Positions 8,450-20,233 of a stretch of 64,000 nt of DNA are shown here, in pieces. Origin of the DNA: Symbiodinium natans (lineage: Eukaryota > Sar > Dinophyceae > Suessiales > Symbiodiniaceae). Position numbers and translations under genes: made by a program. The notes beneath the pieces were generated by a model. That model was not told the DNA's origin, did no database searches, and saw only the letters and a program-made list of their open reading frames with translations. Location of the stretch: NCBI GenBank assembly GCA_905221605.1, contig CAJNDS010001591.1:60001-124000 (forward strand), given 5' to 3'. Position 1 is the stretch's first letter. Every line of letters begins with the position of its first letter.

Positions 8450-11400
8450 ACTCTGATGTGGCTTGGCAGATATCGGTGCAACCGGCCTCATCCCCCCGAG
8501 CTTGCGCTTGAGCACTTCTCTGCGACTGCAGCAGCCGAGGTCTCAGATGGAAGCCGCGTGCTGAGATCATTGACAACCTAGGACTTAGGGTAGTCATCGC
8601 GAAGTAGATCTGGCCCCCGAGAACTGGGTTGTCCTACCGGTTGTGACTAGCTGTGATGTCTTTGCGCAGGCGATGCCACAGAAGGATGGAGTTTGCATGC
8701 TGGTATAGAGAGCATGCTCGCATAAGAGAAGACTCGCAAGATCGCGATCAAATCCAAGCGGCTTTGTTCATACGGACCCTCATATAGACCCTCCGAGAGG
8801 GGCACCTATGACTAAGAACCGGAGAAACCCCACAGAACCACCACGGAACACCAGCAAAAACGAGCTTGACCCAGAAGGTTCTGCACCTTTGCCGGAGGTC
8901 AAACTCAAAGTACAACATCGCAGCACAAGCTTTTAGTCTTTCCTCATGGAAATCACGAGAACTCGTGTGCACCGCCAGTCAAAAACAAGCGGATTTGAGT
9001 CATGAAGCTCCCTGAATCTTGCTGTGAGAGTCAAATCGAGTGCCTGATGAGCGAAAAAACGACGAGACGAGATGTGAGCATGCATACTCGAGCCTCTGGT
9101 ACAAACTCTGAACCCACATGTTACCCCTGCTGGGCGTGTGGCGCGACAAATTCGAAGGGCCGAGTAATCCTTCAAACCCTCCAAACCCTGAAAACCCGAG
9201 CCCCTAAACTGTAAAAATCTACGAAACCCTATAAACCTCTAAAAACCTATAAAACCTATAAAACCTATAAAACCCCTAAAAACCCCTTAAAACCCTATAA
9301 AACCTCAAAACACCCACAAGGCCCTCCAGGATGGGCATGCCCGCGTGTGGCAGGCTCGGGGGGAGGGGGTTGGGGGGGAGGGGGGGGAAATTTGGGCGGG
9401 AATCAGAGGGCCATGTGACGTGGCATGATCTAAAATGCAAGTATGCAGACCTACATGTATATATGTATACATATATATATATATATATATAGATATATGT
9501 ACACATACATTGTGGCCGCCTTCCGCGACGCCATGCCCGGTCATACTCGGTCATACCATCCCGTGTCTTTTCGTAGTCGCCGTTTCCCTTCACAGTGTAA
9601 TATCGGGGACCAACAGGCCACAAAGATAAAGACCTTATCACCGGGGATCTGCGCCCACCATCATCCAGCCTTTCCAGGAAGGAGCTATCTCATCTACATG
9701 CGAGCATGGGCACCTCTTGTTAGTGTGTGGGGCTCATTTTAGGGGTGTCATGACTGCACAGTGGGATTCCGTAGGTGTCGTGCCTTACTTGCATCACCAC
9801 TAGGCAGGGGATTCTTGGCGGGAAAAAATCGTAGGATCTTTATGTGGTAAGTAAAACACAAGCGAACAAAATTTTGTAGGATCTTTATGTGGTGCCAAAA
9901 ACCAGGGAACGCTGAAGGAAAACGCAAACCCACGTAAGGATCCCACTCAAAAAACAAATCAGGATTCCGCAGCTGGTTTCTGCGCCTCTGTTGCCCTAAG
10001 ATACGACCGCTCCGTAAGACTTTAGACTCTCTAGACTGCTGCTCCTCCCCTGCAGCAGTAGGAAAGCACCCATTCCAGCTAATTCATAACGTTGCAGCAA
10101 GTGTGCCTGCAGAGATTGTCCTGGATAGCCGCCAGAACTTTACGCGAGAATATCTTTACCTGTCCAATTTCTTCCCTATATATATGTGTGTGTATATATA
10201 TATATATTTACGTGACATATGATGCATGTGCTTAATATTTTATATGATCAGTTATATACTATATAAAATATGCACTTTGCATTTTCGCCAATGACTTCTT
10301 AGACGTTTTTGGATTGTCGCACTGCTTTGATCCCTGAAAATTGCTGATAGGGGGGAGGTCCAGGGCAGGCTTCCTTCACGGCAGGAATGTTTTTAGCAAA
10401 GCGACCCGGTATGACCCGATTGAAGATTCTGGGGCATGGATATTGAAGAAGGCCCCCCGATACCCTAAACCCTAAACCCTCCGATTGCCACACTGGCCAG
10501 GTGGTCGAGAAAGCGTCGGAAGATGTGGCTGTTGGCACGCGGCTTTCAGAACGTATTGCCGATAACGTGAGGAGGCTTTCGGGGGCAGAACTTATGCAGG
10601 TACAAGAAAGCCTGACCTTGAAATAATTCGAGAAGCCGCGCTCGCCAGTTCTGAGCAGAATAGGCGCTGCGCCACGCCAGATGATGCATGATTTCGATTT
10701 GCCACTCAGCTCTTCGGAAGTAGCCAGCCTGCACGTTCACCGATGTGGCGTCATTTAGTTTCCTGGTCTACTGCAGCTCTCGAATAAATTTTCGATAATG
10801 TTCCTGTGCTTTCACTGCATAGCAGTTTCGGTCGAAGCACACGCGGTAATACACTGCTTGCATGGACAGAGCCCGTGGCTGCCACCAACATGCGGCAGTG
10901 GAGTCAGTCAGAACCGAATGCCAGCCAAGCCGCGTCAGTGTGCAAGCCTAAGTCTTTGCAAAATCGGTGATGTCCATATCGAATGAGCGAAAAACCCGGG
11001 CTGGCAAGGCATATGTGAGTTGTGGGACTTCTCTGGCAGATCTGCAAAGCAGTGGGTTCCAGAAGCCCCCCTGATTTCTGCATGTCCTCGGTGATCGGAC
11101 TTCACAAACTTGTGCAAGAGGGAAGTGAAAGCCGGCAGATGTGTTTCGCGAAGCTTGAAGAATACGGGTTTCAACAGCAATCAGTATAGAACCTCCTAAC
11201 GCTGCACATGCCCACGTCGTTCCATGGAGTATCTCAGGGGAAAGGTTGCCCCCCAACAGCAGACTTCACTTTCCATGGTTCTTATAGTTCTTACAGCAAG
11301 GGACTAAAGTGGGACCCTTATGAGGGACCTTAGGGGTTGTTTAGGGGCTTCTTTGGTATCTAATTAGGGGCGTTTGAAGGTACGGGGGTTATATAAGGAA

Positions 11401-11880
11401 ATAAGATTAAGGGTCCCTCCTAGTATCCCTTAGTTGCAACTTCCGCCCCACCGACGCGACACCGGGCTCGAGACCCTGTGAAGTGCAGATTTCGCCTGGC
11501 GATGCCTACCGCGGTTGATGCGGCCTCGGGTGCCATGGATCTGCATCCTGACCTGCCTACAAGCCCGTGAGCCACAGGATGCCCTCTGCAGAGCCGACGG
11601 CACAGGGGGATGCGCCCAACATGCTGGAAGCAAGCTTTCGTGGCGGGCCCGGCCGTATGGAACCAAGGGTGAAGGCAGGGAGCTTGCAGGTCTGAAGTCG
11701 AGACAAAGTTGAGGCAACACAGTACAGTCGGCATTTCCAGTGGCTGCTACTGTTTCCGTGGAGGCCAGTGGCAGATCTACGGAGGAAGCTACATCCGTCT
11801 TATCTTCGATCAGGTCGACTTCGAGGGCCCGGTGGAAGGCACTGGATGCACGAGCGCGCGTTGCCCTTGCACATGCATCT
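8450..11880. other. Long spacer with low-complexity patches
   Basis: No gene is supported. The block holds CCCTATAAAA-type degenerate telomere-like repeats (about 9175-9305), a G-rich run (9357-9395), AT-rich tracts (9470-9500 and 10180-10270), a short CCCTAAA pair (about 10462) and another degenerate AGGG-rich patch (about 11285-11415). The many short ORFs on both strands look random. Confidence 0.5.
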
Positions 11881-11910
11881 CACTGTTTCTGGTTGCTGCC
11901 ATGTGCGCAG

Positions 11911-14175
11911 ATGACGAGTGGCATTTGCTCTGGACGCACTTCCCTATGGACAATTACCTGCGCAACTTGAGTGGCGGTCCACGTTTGGCCACCCGACACA
12001 TATAGCTTGGAGTCAAAACTGGGCTCAGGTGAGGGTGTGGTTGGCCATGTCAGGAAACCATCCCGTTGCCAGCAAAACACTCTTCGACTTCGGTGTTCAA
12101 TAAACCAAAAGTATCGGCGTGTGTGTGTGTGTGTGCATCGAGATACGGCTATTTGTGAGCCTATTTGTACAACTTCTTTTGCTTATGATACACTTGCCAT
12201 TTCCGAGGTTCATGGCTGCCAGTACTTCACCGCAGCAGGTCAGAAGTGCACTTTGGCAAACCATCTGCTGCGCGTGCAGGCTGCGCTGAAGCAGGATGGG
12301 CTGCGAATATTGCCGATTCTTAACAATGGCTCGTGGGACGTGTGCCCCTCCAGGGTCCAGGGCGTTCGGGTTGGGGGCTGCGTGACGTTGCCTGTTGAAA
12401 GAGAATGCTAGCACTCGCAGGGTACCATGGTACCGCTTACCACTTTCAATAAGAAGAAAGACAGCCTGCTCGTGGTGTTTGAGGGCGTGGCTGTCGGCTC
12501 AGGCAGGAGAAGGCCGGCAGGCAGGTGTCGCCTACTAAAGCCCCCATGGAATACAACGGAAATGGCCACGAGCTTCCGTGATATCAGGTCCACTAATGGT
12601 TGTCCTGTTTGGTTGGTTGATGTCGTGCTGTGGCACTTTGTTTTCTGATTTGGTTGGGGGATCGGAGCACCTTAGGTCTTTTTCGGCTTTACGCTCCGAT
12701 TCCCTCAACGTAGGCTTGTCCGAAGGCCCCGCGGTTCTAGATTGGCAACAAAGACTGTTCGTCATGACCCTGTGTTCTGCAACTACCCAGTAGCACACAC
12801 GAGTGCAAAGGACGCAGGGGAGGACCATGACCATTTACAGACGCAGCTGGCCTCTGATTTAGCAGCATTTCGGGATAGATTTTGGAGCCACAGTGGCAGC
12901 TTGCGTGTGCTCGATCGCATGCCGAGGTACATCCTCAGGAATCAAACACAGGTGACGGAGTTTCGCCGGAGACTCTCGCAAGAGCCAGACAAACTTTGGT
13001 TGATCAAGAGCTGCTCGGCCGGAAGATCCAATGGCATTGTGCTTCTCAACGGGCGGCCAGAACACTCGGACACCTTGCACAAGGTGATGTTTACCTGGGC
13101 CGTGGCCCAGAAATACATGGAGAATCCTTACCTTGGCTTTGGCGGGAGCAAGTTCCACATGCGCCTCTATGTGCTGGTAACAACCTGGCATTCTCCAGCA
13201 ATCTTCCTCTTCGACGAGGGCTTCATTTTCCGAAGCCGACATAAGTACGATCCCTCATCTCCCTCTGTAGAACGAGATGTTTTTTCAGCCGTGTCCGATG
13301 AAGTTGAGAACCTCGCCTTGTCCTCCCTTTGGTCGCATCTTGGCGAACAGGCGAGTGAAGTAAGGCTCCGCCTCCGACGCGCTCCTGGGTTGATACTTCA
13401 GAGTCTCCTGCTGTGTGCTGTAGTAGACCCCCAAAAAAAGTAGCACAAAACTGAGAATCCTAGCACTGACAGCACTCGCTTCTTGCGCCACAATTGCCCT
13501 AAGGTTCTGGCGGAGACCCTGGGGGTCTCATTGAAGGAATCCTTCGGCCCAGCCGAGAGATTGGATGAAAGGCCCTATGCTTGCTTCGACATCTTTGGTG
13601 TTGACGTCATGCTGGACGAGCATCTCCAACCGTTTGTTCTCGAGGTGGGGGTTGCTTGGCAACGTTTTGCAACAAGCTGCGGCGGTTTTCTGGTGGTGGT
13701 TCCTGGTGGTCCTGCTTGTTGAAAGGTCGCTCAAATCGAGGCCACTCACAGCTTTTTTAGCAACTGCCTTTCGAGTGCCAAGCTTTCGTCCCCATTGGGG
13801 ACTCGTCAGGGCTTGGACAGCTGCAAATTCTGGACAACGATGTGTGCATACACCCATCAACTCAATGAACATAATGCATGCACTCCGGGTGAAGGTGAAA
13901 GGTAAAAGAAAGAACCGGTTCCAGGGGATTCTGGCGGATTCTATGGGGGTGGGGGAGGCTGTGAAGGAGACTTTATCGCCAGTGTTCCTGCACAGGTCAA
14001 TACCGGACCGAATCTATGGCTAGATGAGCAGACCGCCGCAAAACAAGCCGTCATCAAGGGGGCGTTTGTTCACCAGGTGTTGCTGTGGGCCCATGAGTGG
14101 CTCCAGAGACGCAGGTCTGACCAACCTACCGACCAGGCACACAAGATGCTTCTAAACTTTACAAAGCTCCTGTAG
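11911..14175 (+). CDS. Tubulin-tyrosine ligase (TTL/TTLL) family protein, multi-exon
   Basis: TTL-family enzymes add Tyr, Glu or Gly to tubulin tails using ATP. Family motifs appear in order: LWLIKSCSAGRSNGIVL (ATP-grasp strand), AQKYMENPYLGFGGSKF, HMRLYVLV, DEGFIFRSRHKYD, CFDIFGVDVMLDE, then EVNTGPNL across an intron. Exons: about 12760-13359, 13504-13644 and 13996-14175 (stop TAG 14173-14175). The two introns between them are phase 0 (GTAAGG...TAAG|G and GTGGGG...CACAG|G). A likely earlier exon near 11911-11975 reads DDEWHLLWTHFP, like the N-terminal Trp-rich part of TTLLs. The exons joining it to 12760, and the true start, are not resolved. ATP- and metal-binding residues look conserved; which amino acid is added cannot be told. 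Confidence 0.78.
13360..13503 (+). other. Phase-0 intron in the TTL-family gene
   Basis: It starts GTAAGG and ends TAAG before GTT. Removing these 144 bases joins LGEQASE to VLAETLGVSLKESF in frame. Confidence 0.6.
13645..13995 (+). other. Phase-0 intron in the TTL-family gene
   Basis: It starts GTGGGG and ends CACAG; 351 bases. Removal joins FVLE to VNTGPNLWLDEQ, restoring the invariant Glu-Val-Asn of TTL enzymes. Confidence 0.8.
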
Positions 14176-14940
14176 CCAAAAAAGAAGCGTGAGAAGGCCG
14201 GCATGTATTGAGCTTGACTCTGCTATGGCCGAATCCCTTCGCAGCCGAAGAGGTCAAGGTCAGACAAGCAGGACAAGCCATCTGACTTTCTGAGCAATTT
14301 CCATTTAAGGAGCCTTCACGTTGCCACATGTAGTAGCACACCAACGGACAGGGAGAAAGGAAGACAGGACGGGCCAGAAGGTATGGCAGTGTACACCGCC
14401 CATGTGTGCTGAGGGGAATGGCGGCATTCATGCCGCCATCCGCCTCCGGAGGCGGTCATGCGGTGATCAGGAAGGTGCTGGAAGATGTGGTGGACGCGTA
14501 CGACTGTCGCCTGGCGCAATTGCAAGAGTCTTTTGTTGCCCTTCCATGCGGCTTGTTTCACAACAGAGCACATGCCCAGGTAGCGCTGCCATAGGCAAAT
14601 TTGGCAAGAAGTCGCAATGGGCGCATTCTTTGGCCGTCCTAGAAGGCCGGGGCTGCTGGGGTCGAAACGAATTGTTGCAGAGCAGCTGTATAAGAACCAC
14701 TGTAAGAGGTATGCAGCACCAGCGGTTGTCTCCAAATGATGTTGTGAAGCTGGGTCGCAAGTGGTCCGTCCTCAGGCTTGCGAACGGAGTTTTCGGCAAT
14801 TTTAGGGGCTTTGGGGTTTTCTCGTTTCAGTACTCACATGTACTCACGTTGCATGGGGTCTCAGAGGTCTCACATGCACAAAAAAGGCCGTCGCTGAGCG
14901 CCGGATGGTTGTTTCTCCTGGTTATAAACCATGGGTCCCA
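14176..14940. other. Region between TTL and PPR exons
   Basis: One + frame (14406-14594) contains the protein-like stretch VIRKVLEDVVDAYDCRLAQL and may be an exon of the downstream PPR gene. Nothing else is supported. Confidence 0.3.
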
Positions 14941-14954
14941 TACAGCACAGGAGC

Positions 14955-17590
14955 CGTGCCTGAGGTACAACTCAGCCATAACAGCCTGCGGCGCCCAGAG
15001 GTGGCGCTTGGTGATGGATGTGTTGGAGAAAGGCCGGGGTCCAAGTGACAAAGCGGCCAGCAAGATGTCGTCGAAGCTCATCTCCCCATTACACTCCTCC
15101 ACTACGGGTCGCAGTAGAGTGGGTAGGATACTGAGACTTTACATGTTGGACCCTCCTACGAAAGGCATTGAGATGCCTAAGGCCGGCACCTCCAGATATT
15201 TGGCTGCCGAAACCTTCGAATCGCTTGGAACTCGGCCATGTCTGCCTGCACGCGCGCAGCCAGGCCTGCTAGCCATCGGTGCAGTTTCTAAAGTTCATCG
15301 AAGAGCCGCCTAAACCTAAAATCCGAAACCCTGAGCCCGAAACTCCCACTTGCACGCGCATGGCCATGCAGGTGGAGGGAGACGTTGACCTGCCTGGATG
15401 ATTTGCGGAGCGCCGGGCTGCTGCCAGACAGCTGGAGATCTGCAGGGGTCTTCGTGAGCAGGGTTTAGGGTTTAGGGAGGCCTTGCCCAGCTGACTTGAG
15501 GAGTCGGGGTTCAAAAGGGAGGCGTCATGTCATGTCCTCGCAATCATGTCTCCGCAGCTTCCAGGACATACGTTGCCATGCTGGGCACCGTGCCGCCGCG
15601 CGGTGGTTCTTGGCCCTTGGCGCTGCAGCATGTGGAGGACATGCCCCATGGCAGGAAGGACAGGATCATGGGAGTTTAAGAACTTGGACCCGATCATAAC
15701 TTGATCGAAATGTCACGTCCAAAAGAAGCAAAGCTACGGCTCACGGGCTTGGAACCGTGTCTGTCTTGTGGGGCCTCCAGTTGGCAGAGGGCAACCAGCA
15801 ATGAAGTTTTGTCGGAACTCAGGCAGCTTTATGCACCTCTGGAGCTGATGACGCTCACTGCAGCAATCAGCGCATGTGCTGAGTGGCAGCAGGTGGGCCG
15901 CAGTGTCACGGGTTCTGGGTGGTCGTACAGCGTGCCGCAGGTCCTGGACCCTACATGCAAGCAACTTTGAGATTTGGCGCAGTGCAGTAAGCCCTAAATC
16001 CGTAATTCGAGTCCCACAACAAGATGGCCTTGTTAAACGCCCACCACCTAGGCTGGAGGGTGGGCTTCAGTTGAGGGCTCAAGAGTTGCAGATAGGCCTT
16101 GGCCCTTTTCCAGAAGATGATCGACTTGACCGTCCGTGTGCCTGGGATGCACTGAGAATGTGTGTGCGAGTGAGATGATGCCCAGAACGGTGAATCGCAT
16201 AGCAGCGAAGGCAACAATCGTGACGGCCACTGCAGTCATCTCAGCCTGTGCAAGATCAAGCCAATGGTTGAAGGCCCCTTGTTTGTCGCTTCCGCACTCT
16301 GCTTTGAAGGAGGTTGAGGGAGGGGCGAAAAAAAGGGGAAGATTCAAGAATCGGGCATACGAGTTTCAGTGACTGTGCTGAATAAGACATCGTTTTGAGG
16401 GTAGCATCTGAAGCATCCTCATTTTTCGACAACATCATCTCAACAGTTTCGGGGTACCCTCGAGGAGTTCTTAAACCATGTCCGAACGTGAGAAGCAAGC
16501 GCCTACATCCTTTTTTTCCTGAAAACCCAGCCCTTCAAATCCAGCGCCTCTATTTCGTAAAATTTATCAAGCCGGTCCCTGAATTGGCTATACACTGAGC
16601 TACCAATTAGCATGCTCAGGTCAAGACCTGTGCTTGCCCGCTAGTGGTTCAACCATGTTCAACCCTCGCCTTCCGAAATTGAGAGGCCGGCTTTATATTC
16701 GAGAGCCCTCCCCCCCCCCTTCCAGTCAAGAAATTGAGGGGCTGGATGTCTTGAGGGGCAGTCAGCCATTCTGTCTGTAGCGATGCCTCGCACCACCAAG
16801 CAAGAAACTTAGGGACCGGATTCTTACGCTTCGGAACGTTGAAGTGGCGTGTCTTCGTGACTTCGTAAGTGTATGCCCGATGCCAGGCGCTGAGCAGCTT
16901 TGCCAAGCTGCCCCAGCGGTCCCACCATGCCAACGAGGCATGCCGTGGGCGGATTTGGGAAGCAGTGGCATCCTATGGGTTCCTGAAGCTCCTCGCCGGA
17001 AAGCAAAAGACCAAGACGGCCACGTTCTTTGTTGCCGAATTAGAATTAGGGTGTTACCGTATTCCCGATGCCTGTGCCAGGTGACACGCGCATCGGCCAT
17101 CAGCGCATGTGGAGAGGGTCAGCTATGGCAAGCGTCGCTGCAGATTTTCCACGCATCGCAACACGCAGCTTAGCGGCTTTGAATCAGTGGCCTCACGCAC
17201 GGAGCCTGCTGTTGAGTGCTTAGCAGCTAAGGCCAAAGCTGCCAACGTGGCTGCTCGTCCAGCGCCTTATTGTAGAGCGCCCCGCCGAGTACAAGAAATT
17301 TTGCACTTGTTCCGCTGAATGAGGTTCTTCTGAATGAGGCCATCTCCTGTGGGCGAGCTTCTGGCAATTGGACACAGGCCCTCGCCCTTTTGCGTGGCTG
17401 GCGGTGTCGAGGACATACTGCAGCTGGAGGCGAAGAGTTCATGCCAAGAGCAGCGCTTGTTCGCCACTGCCTGCAGGACAGTGGCCCAGCACTCGTACTG
17501 CACAAGTGGACACAATCACCCTTGGCGCTGCCTCTTCAAACTGCGAGATCCCTGGCTTAAGACGGGCCTTACTTGCTCTTACGGTAGGTT
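14955..17590 (+). CDS. Pentatricopeptide-repeat (PPR) protein, multiple short exons
   Basis: PPR proteins are helical-hairpin RNA binders, usually of plastids or mitochondria. Six separated exons each carry a PPR-like helix of the dinoflagellate style: YNSAITACGAQRWRLVMDVL (about 14966), LTAAISACAEWQQ (about 15850), ATAVISACARSSQWLKA (about 16220), ASAISACGEGQLWQASLQIF (about 17095), NEAISCGRASGNWTQALALL (about 17320) and DTITLGAASSNCEIPGLRRA (about 17509). They lie in different frames with AG acceptors and GT-type donors between them (for example CAGCAG|GTGGGC after 15895 and GTAGGT at 17585). The exon chain and both ends are not resolved. The array stops less than 300 bases before the hotdog-AONS ORF, so the two could form one chimeric gene. 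Confidence 0.55.
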
Positions 17591-17867
17591 GCTGTTGGCC
17601 CTAAAGGCTGCTATCTGGCTTCCAGTGTCACATGGGTACAGGAGTTGCCAGATGTTCGTTGCTGCGCTCGCGTTTCCAGGGTTCGAAGCTGCCTTCCCAA
17701 GTCAAGAGAAGGATGTAAGACGGGGGGGAAATATGTACCGCGTTCAAACGCAATGGGTGAATTGTTGCACACAGTCGGCCTACATCACGAGCCTGGCTAC
17801 GTGGGCCGATGCTGCAAAGGATTACTATTTCAATAGTAGCACGGAAGAGGCCTGTCAAGGGGACGAG

Positions 17868-19802
17868 ATGGCAGACCACCCGTTCCAGCTTGGAGCTGCC
17901 CCGTGGGTCATTCGCAGTCATAGTTTCTTGTTCCACGAGCAGCGGAGGTATCACAGCTGTACAGACTACAGAAGTCACCTCGCGTTTTCATCTGCCGTCA
18001 CACGCCTTGGAAAGACATCCATGGACCTGGAGCACAGCATCTACCATGAGAGGAGTGGGTACAGCCCCAAGCTCTTGTGCGAGGTTGCTAGCTCCATCAT
18101 CGTGTTCTCGACTGACACCGGTCGGCCGGTGGCCCATGGGATGGAGGCTCATGCAGGCAGGTGCAGCAAAAGTGCCGTGAGCATTTCGAAAGACCTGGGC
18201 ACCGAGTCCAATCCCTTCCGCCATGTGTGCAAGCCGCGATTCTCGGACATTGATGGACACGGCCACGTGAACAATGCCATTTTGATGGGCTATCTCCAAG
18301 ATGCCCGGCACGCTGCCAAGAGCCACGGGCGCCCGGGCTCGCAGCGTCTCGAGGACATCCACTCGTTATACATCGAGTTTTCGAGCATGGCCAACTTAGA
18401 CTCCACCCTCGAGATCTCGGTCTGGTTTACAACCTCCCCCAATGCTGTGTTCTTCCACATGCGCGACCAGGATGGTCGAAGCATCGTCCGTGCACGCATG
18501 GACACTGCCTTGCCAGAGGCGTCGGTTGAGAAGGCATTGGCTGGAAAGCCGCGACTCAAACCCTCCTCAGCAAGTTCTTCAGACCTCATGGGCGAAATTG
18601 GAAGTTTGGAGGCTTCTCTTCGAGCCGTAGTTCAAAAGAGGCGTGACAAAGGCTTGCTGCGCCAGCTGACCAAGCGCTCAGACGGCCAAGTAGATTTTTG
18701 TTCGAACGACTACTTGGGTTTTGCCATGTCCACGGAGCTGGCGAGAGATATTGAGCAGGAGCTTCAGGCACTTAAGGATACTGGAGGTCCACTGTTCGGA
18801 TCCACGGGCAGCCGCTTGCTCTCAGGCAATTCTGCTTATTGCGAGACTTTGGAGGAGGAGCTTGCTGGATTCCATGGAGCAGAGGCTGCTTTAATGTTCA
18901 ATTCGGGCTTCGACCTGAATCTTGGTTTGTTTGCTTGCGTTCCCCAGCCTGGAGATGTGGTACTCTATGACGAGCTGATCCACCAGTCCATGCGAGAAGG
19001 CCTCAAGCTAAGCCGTGGCAAAGCCGTCCAGTTTCGTCACAACGACGTCACCGCACTGCGAGAAGCTGTCGCAGATGTCTTGGCCGGAGCTCACGACAAG
19101 AGACCCAACATCATCATCGCAGTTGAGTCTGTGTATTCCATGGACGGACACTGCGCGCCCTTGCGTGAATTCTGTGATGTCGCAGACTCCGTGGGGGCCT
19201 CTCTGGTGGTAGATGAAGCGCATGGCACCGGGGTCTACGGCAAGGAGGGCCGGGGCTTGGTGTCCGAGCTGGGCCTTGAAAGCCGTGTGTTCTGTCGGGT
19301 CCACACCTTCGGCAAGGCTCTTGGAGTTCACGGTGCTGCCGTGCTCGGGCCAAAAGTCTTGCGCGAGTACCTCATCAATTATGCATGGCCATTGGTGTAT
19401 TCCACATCCCTGCCGCTGCATTCACTTGTGGCCATTCGCTGCGCTTACACATTCATGCGCCGAGAGGCATCGAAGCGTCAAATCCACCTGCGGAGACTCA
19501 TCCAGACCTTTCAGAAGCGACTTGCAAGCCTTCCGCCTGAACGAGTCCTACAAAGCGACTCCCCCATTCAGGGCGTTATTGTCCCGGGCAATGCGGCAGT
19601 CGTGGCAGTTGCAAGGAGTCTTCGGGAGAGGTTTGATGTGCTTCCCATCCGCTCGCCCACAGTTCCGGCTGGGAAGGAGCGCCTGCGCATCATCTTGCAT
19701 GCGCACAACACCGAAGATCAAGTTCACGGCCTGATGAACGCATTAGACGACTGTCTTCGGCCCCGGAGAGAATTTGAGTCGCCAGCTGCAGCCAGACTTT
19801 GA
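17868..19802 (+). CDS. Double-hotdog thioesterase fused to AONS/BioF-type PLP enzyme
   Basis: The frame is open from 17334, but the upstream part is PPR exon and intron read in another frame; the ATG at 17868 is a plausible start. Numbering below counts from 17334. Residues about 215-270 look like the end of a first hotdog fold (RLGKTSMDLEHSIYH, then VFSTDTGRPV). RFSDIDGHGHVNNA (302-315) opens a second, YbgC/acyl-thioesterase-like hotdog with its catalytic-type Asp. From about 452 comes a complete alpha-oxoamine synthase: SNDYLGF (457), GSTGSRLLSGN, FHGAEAALMFNSGF, DEAHGTGVYG (Asp 627 binds PLP), HTFGKALG (Lys 661 forms the Schiff base). AONS condenses pimeloyl thioester with alanine in biotin synthesis. 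The sequence resembles fungal BioF-like enzymes, but KBL, ALAS or serine-palmitoyltransferase activity is not excluded. No intron is seen. Confidence 0.82.
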   Translation: MADHPFQLGAAPWVIRSHSFLFHEQRRYHSCTDYRSHLAFSSAVTRLGKTSMDLEHSIYHERSGYSPKLLCEVASSIIVFSTDTGRPVAHGMEAHAGRCSKSAVSISKDLGTESNPFRHVCKPRFSDIDGHGHVNNAILMGYLQDARHAAKSHGRPGSQRLEDIHSLYIEFSSMANLDSTLEISVWFTTSPNAVFFHMRDQDGRSIVRARMDTALPEASVEKALAGKPRLKPSSASSSDLMGEIGSLEASLRAVVQKRRDKGLLRQLTKRSDGQVDFCSNDYLGFAMSTELARDIEQELQALKDTGGPLFGSTGSRLLSGNSAYCETLEEELAGFHGAEAALMFNSGFDLNLGLFACVPQPGDVVLYDELIHQSMREGLKLSRGKAVQFRHNDVTALREAVADVLAGAHDKRPNIIIAVESVYSMDGHCAPLREFCDVADSVGASLVVDEAHGTGVYGKEGRGLVSELGLESRVFCRVHTFGKALGVHGAAVLGPKVLREYLINYAWPLVYSTSLPLHSLVAIRCAYTFMRREASKRQIHLRRLIQTFQKRLASLPPERVLQSDSPIQGVIVPGNAAVVAVARSLRERFDVLPIRSPTVPAGKERLRIILHAHNTEDQVHGLMNALDDCLRPRREFESPAAARL

Positions 19803-20225
19803 GAGACTGCAGCTAAAGGGCGCGGCGCCGACGTCGGAAGTTTTGCCGTGTGTGCCTAGTGCCTCTGCACTGGGTAGGAACTCTTGACAGCCAGGGCATG
19901 GCCTTGGTGGTAGCAGCTGTATATACTCTGGTGTTTAGTTGCGTGCGGAGCGCGCTCCTGCCAGCGAAAGAAACTGAGGCATACTGAGGCACTCGTCCGC
20001 ATGATGTTAATTTCACGGAGGCGCATGGTCTCAGGGCGCATAACTGAGGAGAGCAGGTCAGTGGGAGGTGGGTCTGGGCCTACGCTGCTGGATGCAGGAT
20101 GCACACGGCGTATTCCCAGATGGTGTCCGGGCATAACTTCGCAAGTCTTTGCTTAAAAAAGCTCTAGAAAGGATCCTTCTTCTCCTGGCTGCCTTGACTG
20201 GCAACAAAAGCCTCTGACCCAGGTC
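19803..20225. other. Spacer downstream of the hotdog-AONS gene
   Basis: No gene, repeat or clear poly(A) signal is seen. Confidence 0.45.
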
Positions 20226-20233
20226 TTGAAGAG

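Noticed and set aside
17334-17867. N-terminal extension of the hotdog-AONS ORF
   Set aside because: PPR exons occupy other frames of the same DNA, so this frame is probably open by chance.
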